A DNA stretch of 63,357 bases from contig JAISAH010000119.1 of the NCBI GenBank assembly GCA_031266805.1, positions 1 to 63,357 on the forward strand. The letters run 5' to 3'. The notes beneath the pieces are model-generated. The model did not search any database, had not been told where the DNA came from, and saw nothing but the letters and a program-made list of their open reading frames with translations. This document shows positions 16,628 through 25,509 of this stretch, piece after piece (the stretch's first letter is position 1; the number at the start of each line of letters is the position of its first letter). Both the position numbers and the translations under genes were made by a program. This DNA comes from Gracilibacteraceae bacterium (GTDB lineage: Bacteria > Bacillota > Desulfitobacteriia > Desulfitobacteriales > Syntrophobotulaceae).

Positions 16628-18887
16628 GCTGATGTACGAGGACGGCGTCTGTGAACTCGACACGGGCCTTTTCAGCCGCACCTTCAAATTTTCTGACATT
16701 AATTACCAAACGGCGCGGCGTGACGACCAGGAAGATATTTTCCGTCATTACAGCGAATTGCTGAATTACTGCGGCCCCACTCTCCATTTGCAGATCACGG
16801 TCCTGAACCGGCGCGTCGACAAGGAACTCTTTCGGGAACAGATGTTCCTGCGGCAGGCCGGCGACAAACTCGACGCCTACCGGCATGAGATGAACGAAAT
16901 GCTGAACGCGCGGGCGTTGGAGGGACAAAATTCCATTTTGCGCGAAAAATATGTGACGTTTACGACGTCCGCGCCAAGCTATGAGGCGGCTATTCCGGCA
17001 CTCGCGCGCGTTGAGAGCGATTTGGGCGGGCATTTCAAAGCGCTGGGCTGTGAAGTGCGCTCTATGTCCGGAGCGGAACGCCTGGAACTCCTGCATAACC
17101 ATTTCCGGCCGGAAGAAAAATATACGTTCACCTATACGCAACTGGTCGCCAGCGGTTTGCGGACCAAAGACCTCGTCGCGCCGGCCGGTTTTGATTTCCA
17201 GCCCAAAGATCATTACTATTTTGACGATTATATCGGCCAATGCCTCTATATCCGCGAATTGCCGGCCGAACTCTCGGACAAGGTCATTTCGGAGCTGACA
17301 GATCTGCCGGTCGATTTGTCCGTCAATATCCACATCGAGAACGTGGAACAGGGTCAGGCGCTGGAAACGGTCAAACGGCAGATCTCCTATATGGAAATGG
17401 AGGCGACCGGCAAGCAGGACGCCGCCGTGCAAAAGGGGCGCAACACGGAGATCGCCGTGCCGATGGAAACGCGCCGCGCCCATGAGGAAGCCTGCCTCTT
17501 GCTGGACGCGCTGGAAAATCATAATCAGCGCATGTTCAAGGTGACGATTTTGCTCCACACGTTTGCCCGTGATCTGGAAACCTTGCAGGATAACACCTGG
17601 CAAATAATTTCCACGGCGCGCAAGAACAATATCAAAGCGGATAAACTGCTCTACCGGCAAATGGAAGGCATGAACAGCATTTTGCCTCTGGGGCGCAACT
17701 GCGTGGAAATCCAGCGGACGCTGACCACGGCCAGCACGGCGATCTTCATTCCCTTCACGGCGCAGGAACTCTATCAGAGCGGCGGCATGTATTACGGGCT
17801 GAACGCGCTTTCCCGCAATCTGATCTTTTTCGACCGCAAGACGCTGAAAGCGCCGAATGGAGTTATTTTGGGCACGCCGGGCAGCGGCAAGAGTTTTGCC
17901 AGTAAAAGGGAAATGATCAACGTGCTGCTCTCCGATCCCGAGGCGGAAGTGATCATCATCGATCCGGAGCGGGAATACACGCCGCTGGCCCAGGGCTTTG
18001 ACGGGGAAGTGGTGCATATTTCCGCGGGCAGCAAAGCCTGCATCAATCCAATGGACATCACGATGGACTATTCCGACGACGACGACCCGCTGCTCCTGAA
18101 AGCGGAATTCATCCTCTCGCTCTGCGAGCTGCTCGTCGCCAGCAAACAGGGGCTGACGGCCGGGCAGAAAACGGTGATCGACCGGGCCTGCAAGCTGACG
18201 TATCAGCCTTATTTCGCCAATCCCGCGAAAAATCCCGTGCCGACGCTGAAAGAGTTCTATGAGACTTTGCGCGATCAGCCGGAAGCGGAGGCCAAAAGCC
18301 TGGCTCTGTCGCTCGAACTGTATATCACCGGTTCTTTAGCCGTGTTTGCCCGGCATACGAACGTGGATATTCAAAAAAGACTCGTCGTTTTCGACATCAA
18401 GGATTTAGGCAAACAGCTCCGCACCATCGGAATGCTCATCGTTCTGGATCAGATCTGGGTGCGCATCACGCGCAACCGCAAACTGCGCAAACGGACGTGG
18501 ATATACATTGACGAACTGCAGCTCCTGTTCCAGAGCGAATACAACGCCAATTACTTTTTTGAGCTTTGGTCCCGCTCGCGCAAATGGGGCGCGATACCGA
18601 CCGGCATCACGCAAAACGTGGAAACTTTGCTGCTCTCGGATCTGGCGCGGCGGATGCTCTCCAATTCCGACTTTATCATGATGCTCAACCAGGCGGCGAA
18701 TGACCGGGCGGAATTGGCCCGGCTGCTGAATATCAGTGAACGGCAGCTCAGTTTTGTCACGGGGAGCGAAGCCGGGCACGGACTGCTCTTTGCCGGCAAA
18801 AGCATAATCCCGTTTATTGACCAGTTTCCCCGGGATACGTCCCTGTACAGCATGATGACGACTAAATTGGAAGAAGCCGCCGGGTAA
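16422..18887 (+). CDS. virB4: VirB4/TraE-type ATPase of a type IV secretion system
   Basis: 821 residues, full length for a Tn1549-type VirB4. The N-terminal 60 residues are Lys-Gln-Arg rich and low complexity; the conserved region begins near SQCIRYKLMYEDGVCELDTG. Walker A GTPGSGKSFASKREMINVL lies near residue 485, followed by AEVIIIDPEREY, Walker B in RTWIYIDELQLLFQSE and the GAIPTGITQNVETLL motif. VirB4 powers channel assembly and substrate transfer. The ATG at 16422 has GAAAGGAGG before it. Downstream, the peptidoglycan hydrolase, topoisomerase and relaxase genes expected in a complete element are absent. Confidence 0.9.
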   Translation: MSGLLKKLIPNMNAKDSKSQKKSARESAKRHNEKLRQLDKSTAQQNAALKKRLRRLAAPKSTSQCIRYKLMYEDGVCELDTGLFSRTFKFSDINYQTARRDDQEDIFRHYSELLNYCGPTLHLQITVLNRRVDKELFREQMFLRQAGDKLDAYRHEMNEMLNARALEGQNSILREKYVTFTTSAPSYEAAIPALARVESDLGGHFKALGCEVRSMSGAERLELLHNHFRPEEKYTFTYTQLVASGLRTKDLVAPAGFDFQPKDHYYFDDYIGQCLYIRELPAELSDKVISELTDLPVDLSVNIHIENVEQGQALETVKRQISYMEMEATGKQDAAVQKGRNTEIAVPMETRRAHEEACLLLDALENHNQRMFKVTILLHTFARDLETLQDNTWQIISTARKNNIKADKLLYRQMEGMNSILPLGRNCVEIQRTLTTASTAIFIPFTAQELYQSGGMYYGLNALSRNLIFFDRKTLKAPNGVILGTPGSGKSFASKREMINVLLSDPEAEVIIIDPEREYTPLAQGFDGEVVHISAGSKACINPMDITMDYSDDDDPLLLKAEFILSLCELLVASKQGLTAGQKTVIDRACKLTYQPYFANPAKNPVPTLKEFYETLRDQPEAEAKSLALSLELYITGSLAVFARHTNVDIQKRLVVFDIKDLGKQLRTIGMLIVLDQIWVRITRNRKLRKRTWIYIDELQLLFQSEYNANYFFELWSRSRKWGAIPTGITQNVETLLLSDLARRMLSNSDFIMMLNQAANDRAELARLLNISERQLSFVTGSEAGHGLLFAGKSIIPFIDQFPRDTSLYSMMTTKLEEAAG

Positions 18888-18908
18888 ACAGCGGCGCGCG
18901 CAGGCACG

Positions 18909-18948
18909 ACACAGTGAACGGGCGGTTTCAACCGCCCGTTCACTGTGT
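18909..18948 (+). terminator. Perfect 18-bp inverted repeat after virB4, possible terminator
   Basis: ACACAGTGAACGGGCGGT at 18909-18926, loop TTCA, and its exact complement at 18931-18948. No run of T follows on either strand, so it is not a classical intrinsic terminator. It marks the end of the conjugation block and might be a terminator, a recombination scar or a protein site. Confidence 0.5.
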
Positions 18949-18987
18949 GGAAATACGACAAAATTAAATGAGTCTGCCGCGAAATGC

Positions 18988-19015
18988 TTGACGATGCTTT
19001 GTGCCGCTGTATAAT
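18988..19015 (+). promoter_or_regulatory. Sigma-A-type promoter of the RelB/YoeB module
   Basis: TTGACG at 18988-18993, a 16-bp spacer and TATAAT at 19010-19015, 22 bases before the antitoxin start. Confidence 0.75.
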
Positions 19016-19037
19016 ATATGGCAGGGGGGTGATTGAA

Positions 19038-19298
19038 ATGGCACAAGTAAATATTCATATTGACGATACCCTAAAAGCGCAGGGCGACGAACTTTTTAAT
19101 TCGTTAGGGCTAAGTTTCTCTGCGGCTGTAAGTGCCTTTGTCAGTCAAGCAATACGCGAGGGCGGCATGCCCAAACCAGATCCGTTTTACAGCGAGAGCA
19201 ATATGAGAGTGTTGCGGCAGTCCATCCGTGAGGCTGAGGAAGGGAAGTTTATCACCAAAACAATGGATGAACTTTTGGCCATGGAAGATGAAAATTAG
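19038..19298 (+). CDS. RelB/DinJ-family antitoxin
   Basis: 86 residues starting at the ATG at 19038, preceded by AGGGGGGTG. The N-terminal half (AQVNIHIDDTLKAQGDELFNSLG) is the ribbon-helix-helix DNA-binding domain of RelB/DinJ proteins. The C-terminal half is acidic and helical and should wrap the toxin. These proteins neutralise a YoeB/RelE-type mRNA interferase and repress their own promoter. The gene is intact, but its toxin partner, overlapping its 3' end, is frameshifted. It separates the conjugation block from the minus-strand catabolic locus and is A+T rich like the latter. Confidence 0.9.
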   Translation: MAQVNIHIDDTLKAQGDELFNSLGLSFSAAVSAFVSQAIREGGMPKPDPFYSESNMRVLRQSIREAEEGKFITKTMDELLAMEDEN

Positions 19299-19550
19299 CT
19301 TTGCGTAACGGGCTGGACCGACTATCTTTACTGGCAGTCACAGGATAAAAAAACGATCAAAAGGATAAACCAACTGATACAGGGCATTGAACGTAACGGC
19401 CACACCGGAATCGGGAAACCGGAGCCGCTGCGGGGGAATTTATCCGGATGGTGGTCGCGTCGCATTGATGATGCAAACCGTCTTATATATCGCTTGACCG
19501 ATGATAGTGTAGAAATATCTCAATGCCGAGGGCATTACATTGACGTATAA
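19288..19550 (+). pseudogene. YoeB/Txe-type mRNA interferase toxin, broken by a one-base frameshift
   Basis: The ATG at 19288 overlaps the antitoxin stop and reads MKISFA, then hits TAA at 19306-19308. In the next frame, from about 19308, the sequence continues as an almost complete YoeB: TGWTDYLYWQSQDKKTIKRI, GIGKPEPLRGNLSGWWSRRI, then RLIYRL and a terminal CRGHY. The catalytic glutamate, arginine and C-terminal histidine-tyrosine regions are all present. No start codon exists near the beginning of the second frame. Loss of one base near 19306 explains it. The toxin is therefore probably dead, unless this is a sequencing error or a programmed shift. The full-length product would be about 87 residues. 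Confidence 0.85.
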
Positions 19551-19575
19551 ATTTACGCTCAATATCAGAGGATCC

Positions 19576-20622
19576 TCATGAACGCCGATCAATTTTCCTG
19601 ATCATGATTGGCAGAACTATCAGGTATATGAATAGAGTTCTTGACAACTGAAAAATTGTAACTTTTGCCACATCGGCATGTACTTGCAAGGCTGCAATTC
19701 CCATTTCAGAAGTACCCGCCAGACTTGTGCCCAAGAAGGCTGTCAAATAATCGGTTTGGGCTAAAGTCGTGATGTATATGTCAGCCCAGGAAAAAATCGC
19801 GATCAAAACCAGATTTAGTAACAGACTAAAAAACGAGAGTTTTTTAAACGTCCCTAATCTCTCCGCCTGAATGGTGGTCGCGATTTGTACTCCCATGCAA
19901 ATCTGAGCCGCAATCTGAATAAAATCGGGAAGAGGGGGCGCCGGTACGTCTGCGACCACAAGAATAGCGGTTACGATAATTGGCAAAATGGTGGTGTTTC
20001 CCTTTATTCTAAGTTTATAGCCGAGTCTCACCGCCAAATAAATGATCGCGAACAACACTGTCCATCGGAAAAAATCACGATACTCGTATTTATAGCTCTC
20101 TTGAAGAAGTTCAGTGTCATAAGTCACAGCCAAGCCGTGGATCGCGATAAAAGGGACGACCGTGATAAAAGTAATGACCCTGATGGTTTGCATCAAGGAC
20201 ACCGCGGTCATATCAACGCCTTTGACATCCTCGCAGATCACGCTGATTTGTGTTAGCCCGGCTGGCAAGCAACCCATGTAAGCTGATGTTTTATTGATTT
20301 TCAACAGCGCCTGCGTGAGATAAACGGAGACGGCGTAGAGAATGAGCGTGATGAATAGAGCTAAGACCAGTGATGGCCAGATCGCCAGAATACCTTGTAC
20401 AGAGTTCATTGTGAATTTCCGGCCCAACATATAGCCAATAATTAGCATTGACGGGGTGCGTAATCCGCTATACCATAAACTCTTACCTTTCACTACATAT
20501 TTGATGAACAAGAAAGTAAAGAGGGGACCCAGTACCCAAGGCAATGGAAAGTGAATCAAATAAAACATCACGCCGCCGCAAGCCGTCAGCACAAAAGTCT
20601 GGACAGAGTACAACCATCTCAT
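19576..20622 (-). CDS. AbrB-family (PF05145) polytopic membrane protein
   Basis: 348 residues, almost entirely hydrophobic, with about ten predicted transmembrane helices arranged as a duplicated unit. Each half has the PWVLGPLF and PSMLIIGYMLG or PAPPLPDFI type of segment seen in this family. The family is annotated AbrB from an old E. coli regulatory phenotype; its members behave as membrane proteins of unknown substrate and are often found near tricarboxylate transporters. It is the last gene of the catabolic locus and its start overlaps the stop of the aldo/keto reductase gene. It may export or import a pathway intermediate. Confidence 0.8.
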   Translation of the reverse strand: MRWLYSVQTFVLTACGGVMFYLIHFPLPWVLGPLFTFLFIKYVVKGKSLWYSGLRTPSMLIIGYMLGRKFTMNSVQGILAIWPSLVLALFITLILYAVSVYLTQALLKINKTSAYMGCLPAGLTQISVICEDVKGVDMTAVSLMQTIRVITFITVVPFIAIHGLAVTYDTELLQESYKYEYRDFFRWTVLFAIIYLAVRLGYKLRIKGNTTILPIIVTAILVVADVPAPPLPDFIQIAAQICMGVQIATTIQAERLGTFKKLSFFSLLLNLVLIAIFSWADIYITTLAQTDYLTAFLGTSLAGTSEMGIAALQVHADVAKVTIFQLSRTLFIYLIVLPIMIRKIDRRS

Positions 20623-21626
20623 AAAAAGCTCCGATAGTCATCATAGTTTTCTCGCAGCAGCGTCTTTACATCTAAATGATATGGACAATGTTCCTGGCAG
20701 TGGTTGCAGTTGGCGCAATCCAGAATGCGCGCCATTTTTGCGCGGTTCGTATCAGTAAGATGCCGCTGAACAGGAGATCGGCGCAAAAACAGTGACATTC
20801 TTGCCACATATGGAATGTCGATGTCAGCGGCGCAAGGCAAGCAATAGCCGCAGCCGCGGCAAAATTTACCGCTTAGGCTTTGTTTGTCTGCTTCAATAAG
20901 AGCAAGCGCCTTTTGATCCAAAGAGGGAGTATGCTGTAAACATTGCACCAGTTCCAAGACTTCCGCTTCGCTCTGGAATCCCCAGATGGGAATAATTTCC
21001 GGAAATTGCTCAAACCAAGCAAAGGCAGTGGAAAAACTTTTAAGAAGCCCGCCGGATAGGGCTTTCATAGCTACAAAGCCCATGGATTTCTCTTTGCTTA
21101 GTTGTACAAGCTCAATTTCTTTATTCGTGGCAAGGTAGGAGAAAGGATATTGTAACACTTCGTAAAGGCCGCTTTCAATGGTTAATAAGGCGACTTGAAA
21201 TTTATGAGTGCTGAGTCCAATATGGCGTATCAACCCTTGCTTTTTAGCTTCGAGCATAGCTTCGTACAAGCCGGTACCGTCATTTGGGCGGTAAACGACT
21301 GGTGAATTATGAAACATATATATGTCAATATAGCCGGTGCGTAGATTTGTCAGAGAAGTTTTCAGATCTTGCCAAAACGCTGTGGTGTCTTTAGCGTGAG
21401 TTTTTGACGTAATTACGACCTCGTTACGGCATTGGCAGAAAGCTAAACCCAATTTTTCTTCGCTGTTGGTGTAGTTTCTTGCCGTATCGAAAAAATGTAC
21501 TCCGCCCCGAAACGCCAATTGCAGTATTGAAACCGCGTCAACACTTGAACACCGCTGAATTGGCAAACAACCCATTCCGTTTTTCTCTACATAGAGTTTG
21601 GTGGCTCCTAATTGGATATTGCTCAT
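20619..21626 (-). CDS. Aldo/keto reductase with C-terminal 4Fe-4S domain
   Basis: 335 residues, starting at the ATG at 21626 inside the ATGA overlap with the larA-like gene. The N-terminal two thirds are an AKR barrel: FFDTARNYTNSEEKLG has the catalytic aspartate and tyrosine, and the lysine is in VVITSKTHAKD. From about residue 240 come cysteines in CRGCGYCLPCAADI and CANCNHCQEHCPYH, which fit one or two [4Fe-4S] clusters. These iron-sulfur AKRs reduce carbonyls or work with ferredoxin; the substrate here is unknown. In the locus it could interconvert a keto acid and a hydroxy acid, together with the LarA-type enzyme. Confidence 0.85.
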   Translation of the reverse strand: MSNIQLGATKLYVEKNGMGCLPIQRCSSVDAVSILQLAFRGGVHFFDTARNYTNSEEKLGLAFCQCRNEVVITSKTHAKDTTAFWQDLKTSLTNLRTGYIDIYMFHNSPVVYRPNDGTGLYEAMLEAKKQGLIRHIGLSTHKFQVALLTIESGLYEVLQYPFSYLATNKEIELVQLSKEKSMGFVAMKALSGGLLKSFSTAFAWFEQFPEIIPIWGFQSEAEVLELVQCLQHTPSLDQKALALIEADKQSLSGKFCRGCGYCLPCAADIDIPYVARMSLFLRRSPVQRHLTDTNRAKMARILDCANCNHCQEHCPYHLDVKTLLRENYDDYRSFL

Positions 21627-22903
21627 CAACCTGTTCCTTTCGTGCAGCGGTTTTCAGTTAGAACCGGTAAAACGCTTCCCGCTTGCGGCATAATAACGAG
21701 TGAGGCATTTGAGAGCCGTCCGCTCAAGGCTTGATCCACAGCAGCTTGTAAGCAACGAAAAGGATACATGTTAATCTTCTTAACAAGATCGTCGTCAAGA
21801 TCACTCACTAAAAAGATTGAGGCTTTTTGCTGAGCAATGGCAATAGCCGCCGCTTTATGGCCGCCCAGTTCAAAATGCCGCTGAATCTCCTGCAGGCGTT
21901 GTTCCGGCGTCGTGTACATATTAATCCATCTCTCAAAAGTTTCTTCGCCATAGCCTTCGGAACAGGCTGCCGCCAAAATTATCACTCCTCCTTCTTTGAC
22001 GACTGTCTGGGCATTAGCTAAGGCTTTCTGAGCCTGATAAAGGTTGATATCTTTGGGATAGCCACCGGGCGAAGCAATTACCACATCCGCCTGTTCCGGG
22101 ATCTCTATTTTGTTCAGCGAATCCAAAAACCGGCAAGACTCTCTGTGGGCAGCAAAATAGTGCCCGGCTGACGCGTGAATGATCTCCTTTTTCTCATCCA
22201 GAACTACATTAACAATGAAATCGACAGGTAAAAAATCCGCAACTTCGTCAATATCTTCCCGTACCGGATTTGCTTCCAGCCGTCCTATAGCGGCGTTTGG
22301 ATGTACCATGAGCCGATGATTAGCTTGGATTGCCTCTTTGGACGACACTCCTGGCATTATTGCTTTCATGCCGCCGCTATAACCGGCAAAGTAATGATAC
22401 TCGGTATTACCCAAACAAATTCTTCGGTCGGCTTTTACGACCTCAGAAAAAACATCCACGGGAGTTCCATTTTTGCATACTCCAAGTCGCAGACATTTAC
22501 TGACATTAGAATCAATACAGCGATAACGGTTATAGATCTCATCTCCCAGTAGAAATCTATACTCATCCGGTGTGTGCCCGCGATGAATTCCGAGGGCTAA
22601 AACTATAGTAATATCTTCATGCCGAATACCAGCTGCATTGTGCAGTTGTGCCAGCAATGGCGGCAAAATAATTTGGCTGGGTAAAGGCCGCGAAATATCA
22701 CTGGTAACGATCACCGTTTTCTCACCGGGGCGAACGATTGCACCAATCTTTTTTGAGCGGATTGGATTGTTCAAGGCTCTGACGACTTCAGCGCCGCCAG
22801 TAAGCGTAAAGGTGGCTTCTTTGGGTAAAACGACCTTACAAGGGTGTTTTGAATCAAGCGAGAAAGAAATCTCTTTCTTGCCGTATTGCAGTTTGTATTG
22901 CAT
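21626..22903 (-). CDS. larA: LarA-type nickel-pincer racemase/epimerase
   Basis: 425 residues, the normal length of LarA. The enzyme family uses the nickel-pincer nucleotide cofactor to racemise or epimerise 2-hydroxy acids. The residues that bind it in Lactiplantibacillus LarA (His108, His174, Lys184, His200) are matched by His107 (LGIHRGH), His170 (NTEYHYFAGYSGG), Lys180 and His196 (QANHRLMVHP), with identical spacing for the last three. The cofactor makers LarB, LarC and LarE are not in the window. It overlaps the Fe-S aldo/keto reductase gene and lies 15 bases after the sigma-54 activator. A hydroxy acid entering or leaving the pathway is the likely substrate, not necessarily lactate. Confidence 0.85.
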   Translation of the reverse strand: MQYKLQYGKKEISFSLDSKHPCKVVLPKEATFTLTGGAEVVRALNNPIRSKKIGAIVRPGEKTVIVTSDISRPLPSQIILPPLLAQLHNAAGIRHEDITIVLALGIHRGHTPDEYRFLLGDEIYNRYRCIDSNVSKCLRLGVCKNGTPVDVFSEVVKADRRICLGNTEYHYFAGYSGGMKAIMPGVSSKEAIQANHRLMVHPNAAIGRLEANPVREDIDEVADFLPVDFIVNVVLDEKKEIIHASAGHYFAAHRESCRFLDSLNKIEIPEQADVVIASPGGYPKDINLYQAQKALANAQTVVKEGGVIILAAACSEGYGEETFERWINMYTTPEQRLQEIQRHFELGGHKAAAIAIAQQKASIFLVSDLDDDLVKKINMYPFRCLQAAVDQALSGRLSNASLVIMPQAGSVLPVLTENRCTKGTG

Positions 22904-22918
22904 TTGTGCTTCCCTCAG

Positions 22919-24955
22919 CTATTGGATGCCGTATAGTTGCTTTTTCTTTGCCAGTGTTTTACGGGTGATGCCTAACTGCGCCGCTGCGGCTGTAATATTT
23001 CCTGCGTTGTTTTGCAGTGATTTCACAATAACTTCTCTCTCGGCCTGTTCTAATGGGTCAAGATTGGGATAACCGTTTGGATAGGCCAGGAATACCTTAT
23101 TCAATCCATAATATACCGAAACATCTTCGATACCAATCAAAGTGCTGTTACGGCTGTAAGCCTGCACAGCGCTGCGCTCGATGACGTTTTCAAGCTCCCT
23201 GACGTTGCCTGGCCAATCATACCGAAGCAGGATATCAGTGGAAGGTTCATCAAAGGAAAAATCATAATTGATCTTTTCAGATATTTTTTCACGGAAGAAA
23301 TCAATAAGTTCCGGCAGGCTTTCTTTATGATTACGCAAAGAAGGAATTTCAATGGTAATAACATTGATTCGGTAGAACAAATCTTCCCGGAACATTCCTT
23401 TCTTGATCTCCTCCCATAAGTCGCGATTCGAGGCGAAAACAAGTCTCGCTTCCAAACTGATTTCCACATTGCCGCCAACTTTTGTGAATTTACGGTTCTG
23501 TAAAACCCGCAGGAGCTTAACTTGCAAAAAAGCTGGCATAGCTTCAATTTCATCAAAGAACAAGGTTCCGTTTTTTGCGAGCTGGAACTTTCCGGGCTGA
23601 CCCTCGCGTTTGGCGCCGGTGAAAGCTCCCCCTTCATAGCCAAATAACTCACTTTCTATGAGTTCGCGTGGAATAGCCGCGCAGTTAATACCAACAAATG
23701 ATCCGTTGCTGTTACGACTGGCATTGTGGATTGCCTGAGCAAACAATTCTTTGCCGGTTCCGCTTTCGCCGAGCAACAGGATATTTGAAGGCATTACCGC
23801 AGCTTTGCTGGCCAGTTGTATGGCTTGTTGGTATCCGCGGCCATGGATGTCCTCAAAGGTAAAATGAGCGCTGAAACCGGCCAGGTTTTTGACAAATTCA
23901 CCGGCATTTTGAACATTCTTCAAAACAAGCAGCGAGCCTATCCGCTCGTTTTTGTTGTTTAAGATTGATTTCAGGCTGCAGACAATGGTCTTCGCTCTTT
24001 TGTTTGCGCCGGTAATGGTTATTTCTTTGTTGACAAAATTATCTTCTTTGACAATATACTCGTAGATTCTTGAATTGGTTGCGAAAATTTCATCAATTGA
24101 TTTTTGTACGCTGTTTTCGGTTGTTACATTTAATATTTTCCCCGCTACGCTGTTCATGAAGCTTATTCGATGGTCCTTATCAATGGCCAAGATACCGTCG
24201 GATATACTGCCGATGATGCTGGTCAAAAAATTATTGGAAAGTTCTTTTTCTCTATAAATCTTTTTTTGGATCCAGCTATACTGGATCGCCCTTGCCAGCG
24301 CCTTAATCATCGCAAAGGTGTTGCTCTTGATCTTATCCAGAGCGGACGAAACGTTGACGATGCCGATTAATTCATCATTGTCGTCAAAAATGGGACAAGC
24401 CGAACAAATCCAATCATGTAGGAGAGAACAATAGTGTTCCGACCCAATCAATTGCATCGGGCGTCTCAACAACCCGCACAAATTGATTGCGGTCGCCCCG
24501 ACATAACTTTCGGCCCGGCATGCGCCGGGCGCTATTTCTTGTTCATGACTCCAAGACAAGACATCTTCTGTTCCGTATTGGTACAAAATATATAGATCAC
24601 GATCGACGAGATCTACGCGAAATCCGTTGCGCAGATTGAAAACAAATTCTTCCAGAATAGGGGCGGCAATGTCAATCAAATCTTTATTCATTGCCCGTCT
24701 CACAGCCAGTTCTTCTGATGAAAGAACTACTTCAAACACTTTATGAGGACTCAGCCCGCTCTTATACGAGCGCAGCCAGGAACTCAAAATCTCCGGACGA
24801 ATATTTGCTGCATGCTGTGAATCACCGGAATTGACAAAACGCTCCCAGTCTTCATGAATAGATTTGAGAATACTAAACTGCTCAACGACTTCAGAAATAT
24901 AGGTCTCCCCATGCTTCTTGTAAGGCTTGATACTATCTAAAAAGCACTCATTCAT
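22919..24955 (-). CDS. Sigma-54-dependent transcriptional activator (AcoR/PrpR-like)
   Basis: 678 residues. An N-terminal GAF-like sensor lies at about 75-215, a PAS domain at about 245-360, and the AAA+ sigma-54 interaction domain at about 370-610, with Walker A GESGTGKE and the GAFTGA loop that contacts sigma-54. A Fis-type helix-turn-helix ends the protein (NAGNITAAAAQLGITRKTL). It should bind upstream of a -24/-12 promoter and open it when the sensor binds an effector, probably the imported acid. Such a promoter with perfect consensus is at 42271-42286, upstream of the whole locus, so the activator may amplify its own synthesis. Its GGAGG site lies in an inverted repeat. Confidence 0.95.
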   Translation of the reverse strand: MNECFLDSIKPYKKHGETYISEVVEQFSILKSIHEDWERFVNSGDSQHAANIRPEILSSWLRSYKSGLSPHKVFEVVLSSEELAVRRAMNKDLIDIAAPILEEFVFNLRNGFRVDLVDRDLYILYQYGTEDVLSWSHEQEIAPGACRAESYVGATAINLCGLLRRPMQLIGSEHYCSLLHDWICSACPIFDDNDELIGIVNVSSALDKIKSNTFAMIKALARAIQYSWIQKKIYREKELSNNFLTSIIGSISDGILAIDKDHRISFMNSVAGKILNVTTENSVQKSIDEIFATNSRIYEYIVKEDNFVNKEITITGANKRAKTIVCSLKSILNNKNERIGSLLVLKNVQNAGEFVKNLAGFSAHFTFEDIHGRGYQQAIQLASKAAVMPSNILLLGESGTGKELFAQAIHNASRNSNGSFVGINCAAIPRELIESELFGYEGGAFTGAKREGQPGKFQLAKNGTLFFDEIEAMPAFLQVKLLRVLQNRKFTKVGGNVEISLEARLVFASNRDLWEEIKKGMFREDLFYRINVITIEIPSLRNHKESLPELIDFFREKISEKINYDFSFDEPSTDILLRYDWPGNVRELENVIERSAVQAYSRNSTLIGIEDVSVYYGLNKVFLAYPNGYPNLDPLEQAEREVIVKSLQNNAGNITAAAAQLGITRKTLAKKKQLYGIQ

Positions 24956-24961
24956 TAATTA

Positions 24962-24993
24962 CTACCTCCAAAAGCTAAATGTCACTGAGGTAG
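24962..24993 (-). promoter_or_regulatory. Inverted repeat that would sequester the activator's ribosome-binding site
   Basis: On the minus strand CTACCTC (24993-24987) can pair exactly with GAGGTAG (24968-24962), which contains the Shine-Dalgarno sequence of the sigma-54 activator. The loop is 18 bases. Such a hairpin could lower translation of the regulator unless ribosomes or a factor open it. Confidence 0.4.
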
Positions 24994-24997
24994 CTTC

Positions 24998-25018
24998 ATT
25001 ATTTAAAAATTAAATAAT
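24998..25018. repeat. A+T palindrome between the leuD-like gene and the activator gene
   Basis: ATTATTTAA, AAA, TTAAATAAT: a perfect 9-3-9 inverted repeat in a 68-bp gap. It could be an operator or an inefficient terminator separating the structural genes from the regulator. It is too A+T rich to terminate strongly. Confidence 0.4.
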
Positions 25019-25023
25019 AGCTA

Positions 25024-25509
25024 TTAATTCTGATTCTTTTGCAACTGGGCGACAATGCCGCCCGCTTGAATAAGCTCCATGAGAAAATCCGGCGGCGCCC
25101 GCAACTCAAAGATCATTTCGCCAGACGCTACGCTAAGTCTCTTATAATCCGGAGAAAGAACAACCAACTCGCCGGTAGTGACAGCTTTATCTGTCTCCAT
25201 CCTGATCTCCAGAACCAAAAGTCCGATATTAATAGCGTTGCGATAAAAAATTCTGGCAAATGATTTAGCAATCACACAACTGATCCCCAGCCCTTTCAAG
25301 GCTGCTGGAGCCTGTTCGCGGCTGGAACCGCAGCCAAAGTTCATGCCGCCTATGATTACGTCTCTTGGTTGAATAGCGCTTGCCCATTGAGGATTCCAGC
25401 CTTCTAACGCATGTTTTGCCAAGTCCTCTGGCCTGATCAGGGAAATATATCGCCCTGGCAAGATAATATCTGTGTTAATGGCATCCGGTAATACCCACGC
25501 CGTCGCCAT
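25024..25509 (-). CDS. LeuD-type small subunit of an aconitase-family hydro-lyase
   Basis: 161 residues forming the swivel domain of 3-isopropylmalate dehydratase/homoaconitase-type enzymes. The substrate loop [12 protein letters not shown] near residue 12 and [15 protein letters not shown] near residue 53 are diagnostic. The matching large subunit is the LeuC-type gene at 32071-33333, separated from it by five genes. That separation is unusual, since leuC and leuD normally adjoin. Together they should shift a hydroxyl group between adjacent carbons of a substituted malate. The YLRT-type specificity loop of true IPM dehydratase is not obvious, so leucine synthesis is not implied. It overlaps the PrpD-type gene by one base. 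Confidence 0.85.
   Translation of the reverse strand: MATAWVLPDAINTDIILPGRYISLIRPEDLAKHALEGWNPQWASAIQPRDVIIGGMNFGCGSSREQAPAALKGLGISCVIAKSFARIFYRNAINIGLLVLEIRMETDKAVTTGELVVLSPDYKRLSVASGEMIFELRAPPDFLMELIQAGGIVAQLQKNQN

Noticed and set aside
18909-18948. Attachment site of the conjugative element
   Set aside because: I find no second copy at the other end (around 13.1 kb), and a perfect hairpin is more in line with a terminator or operator.
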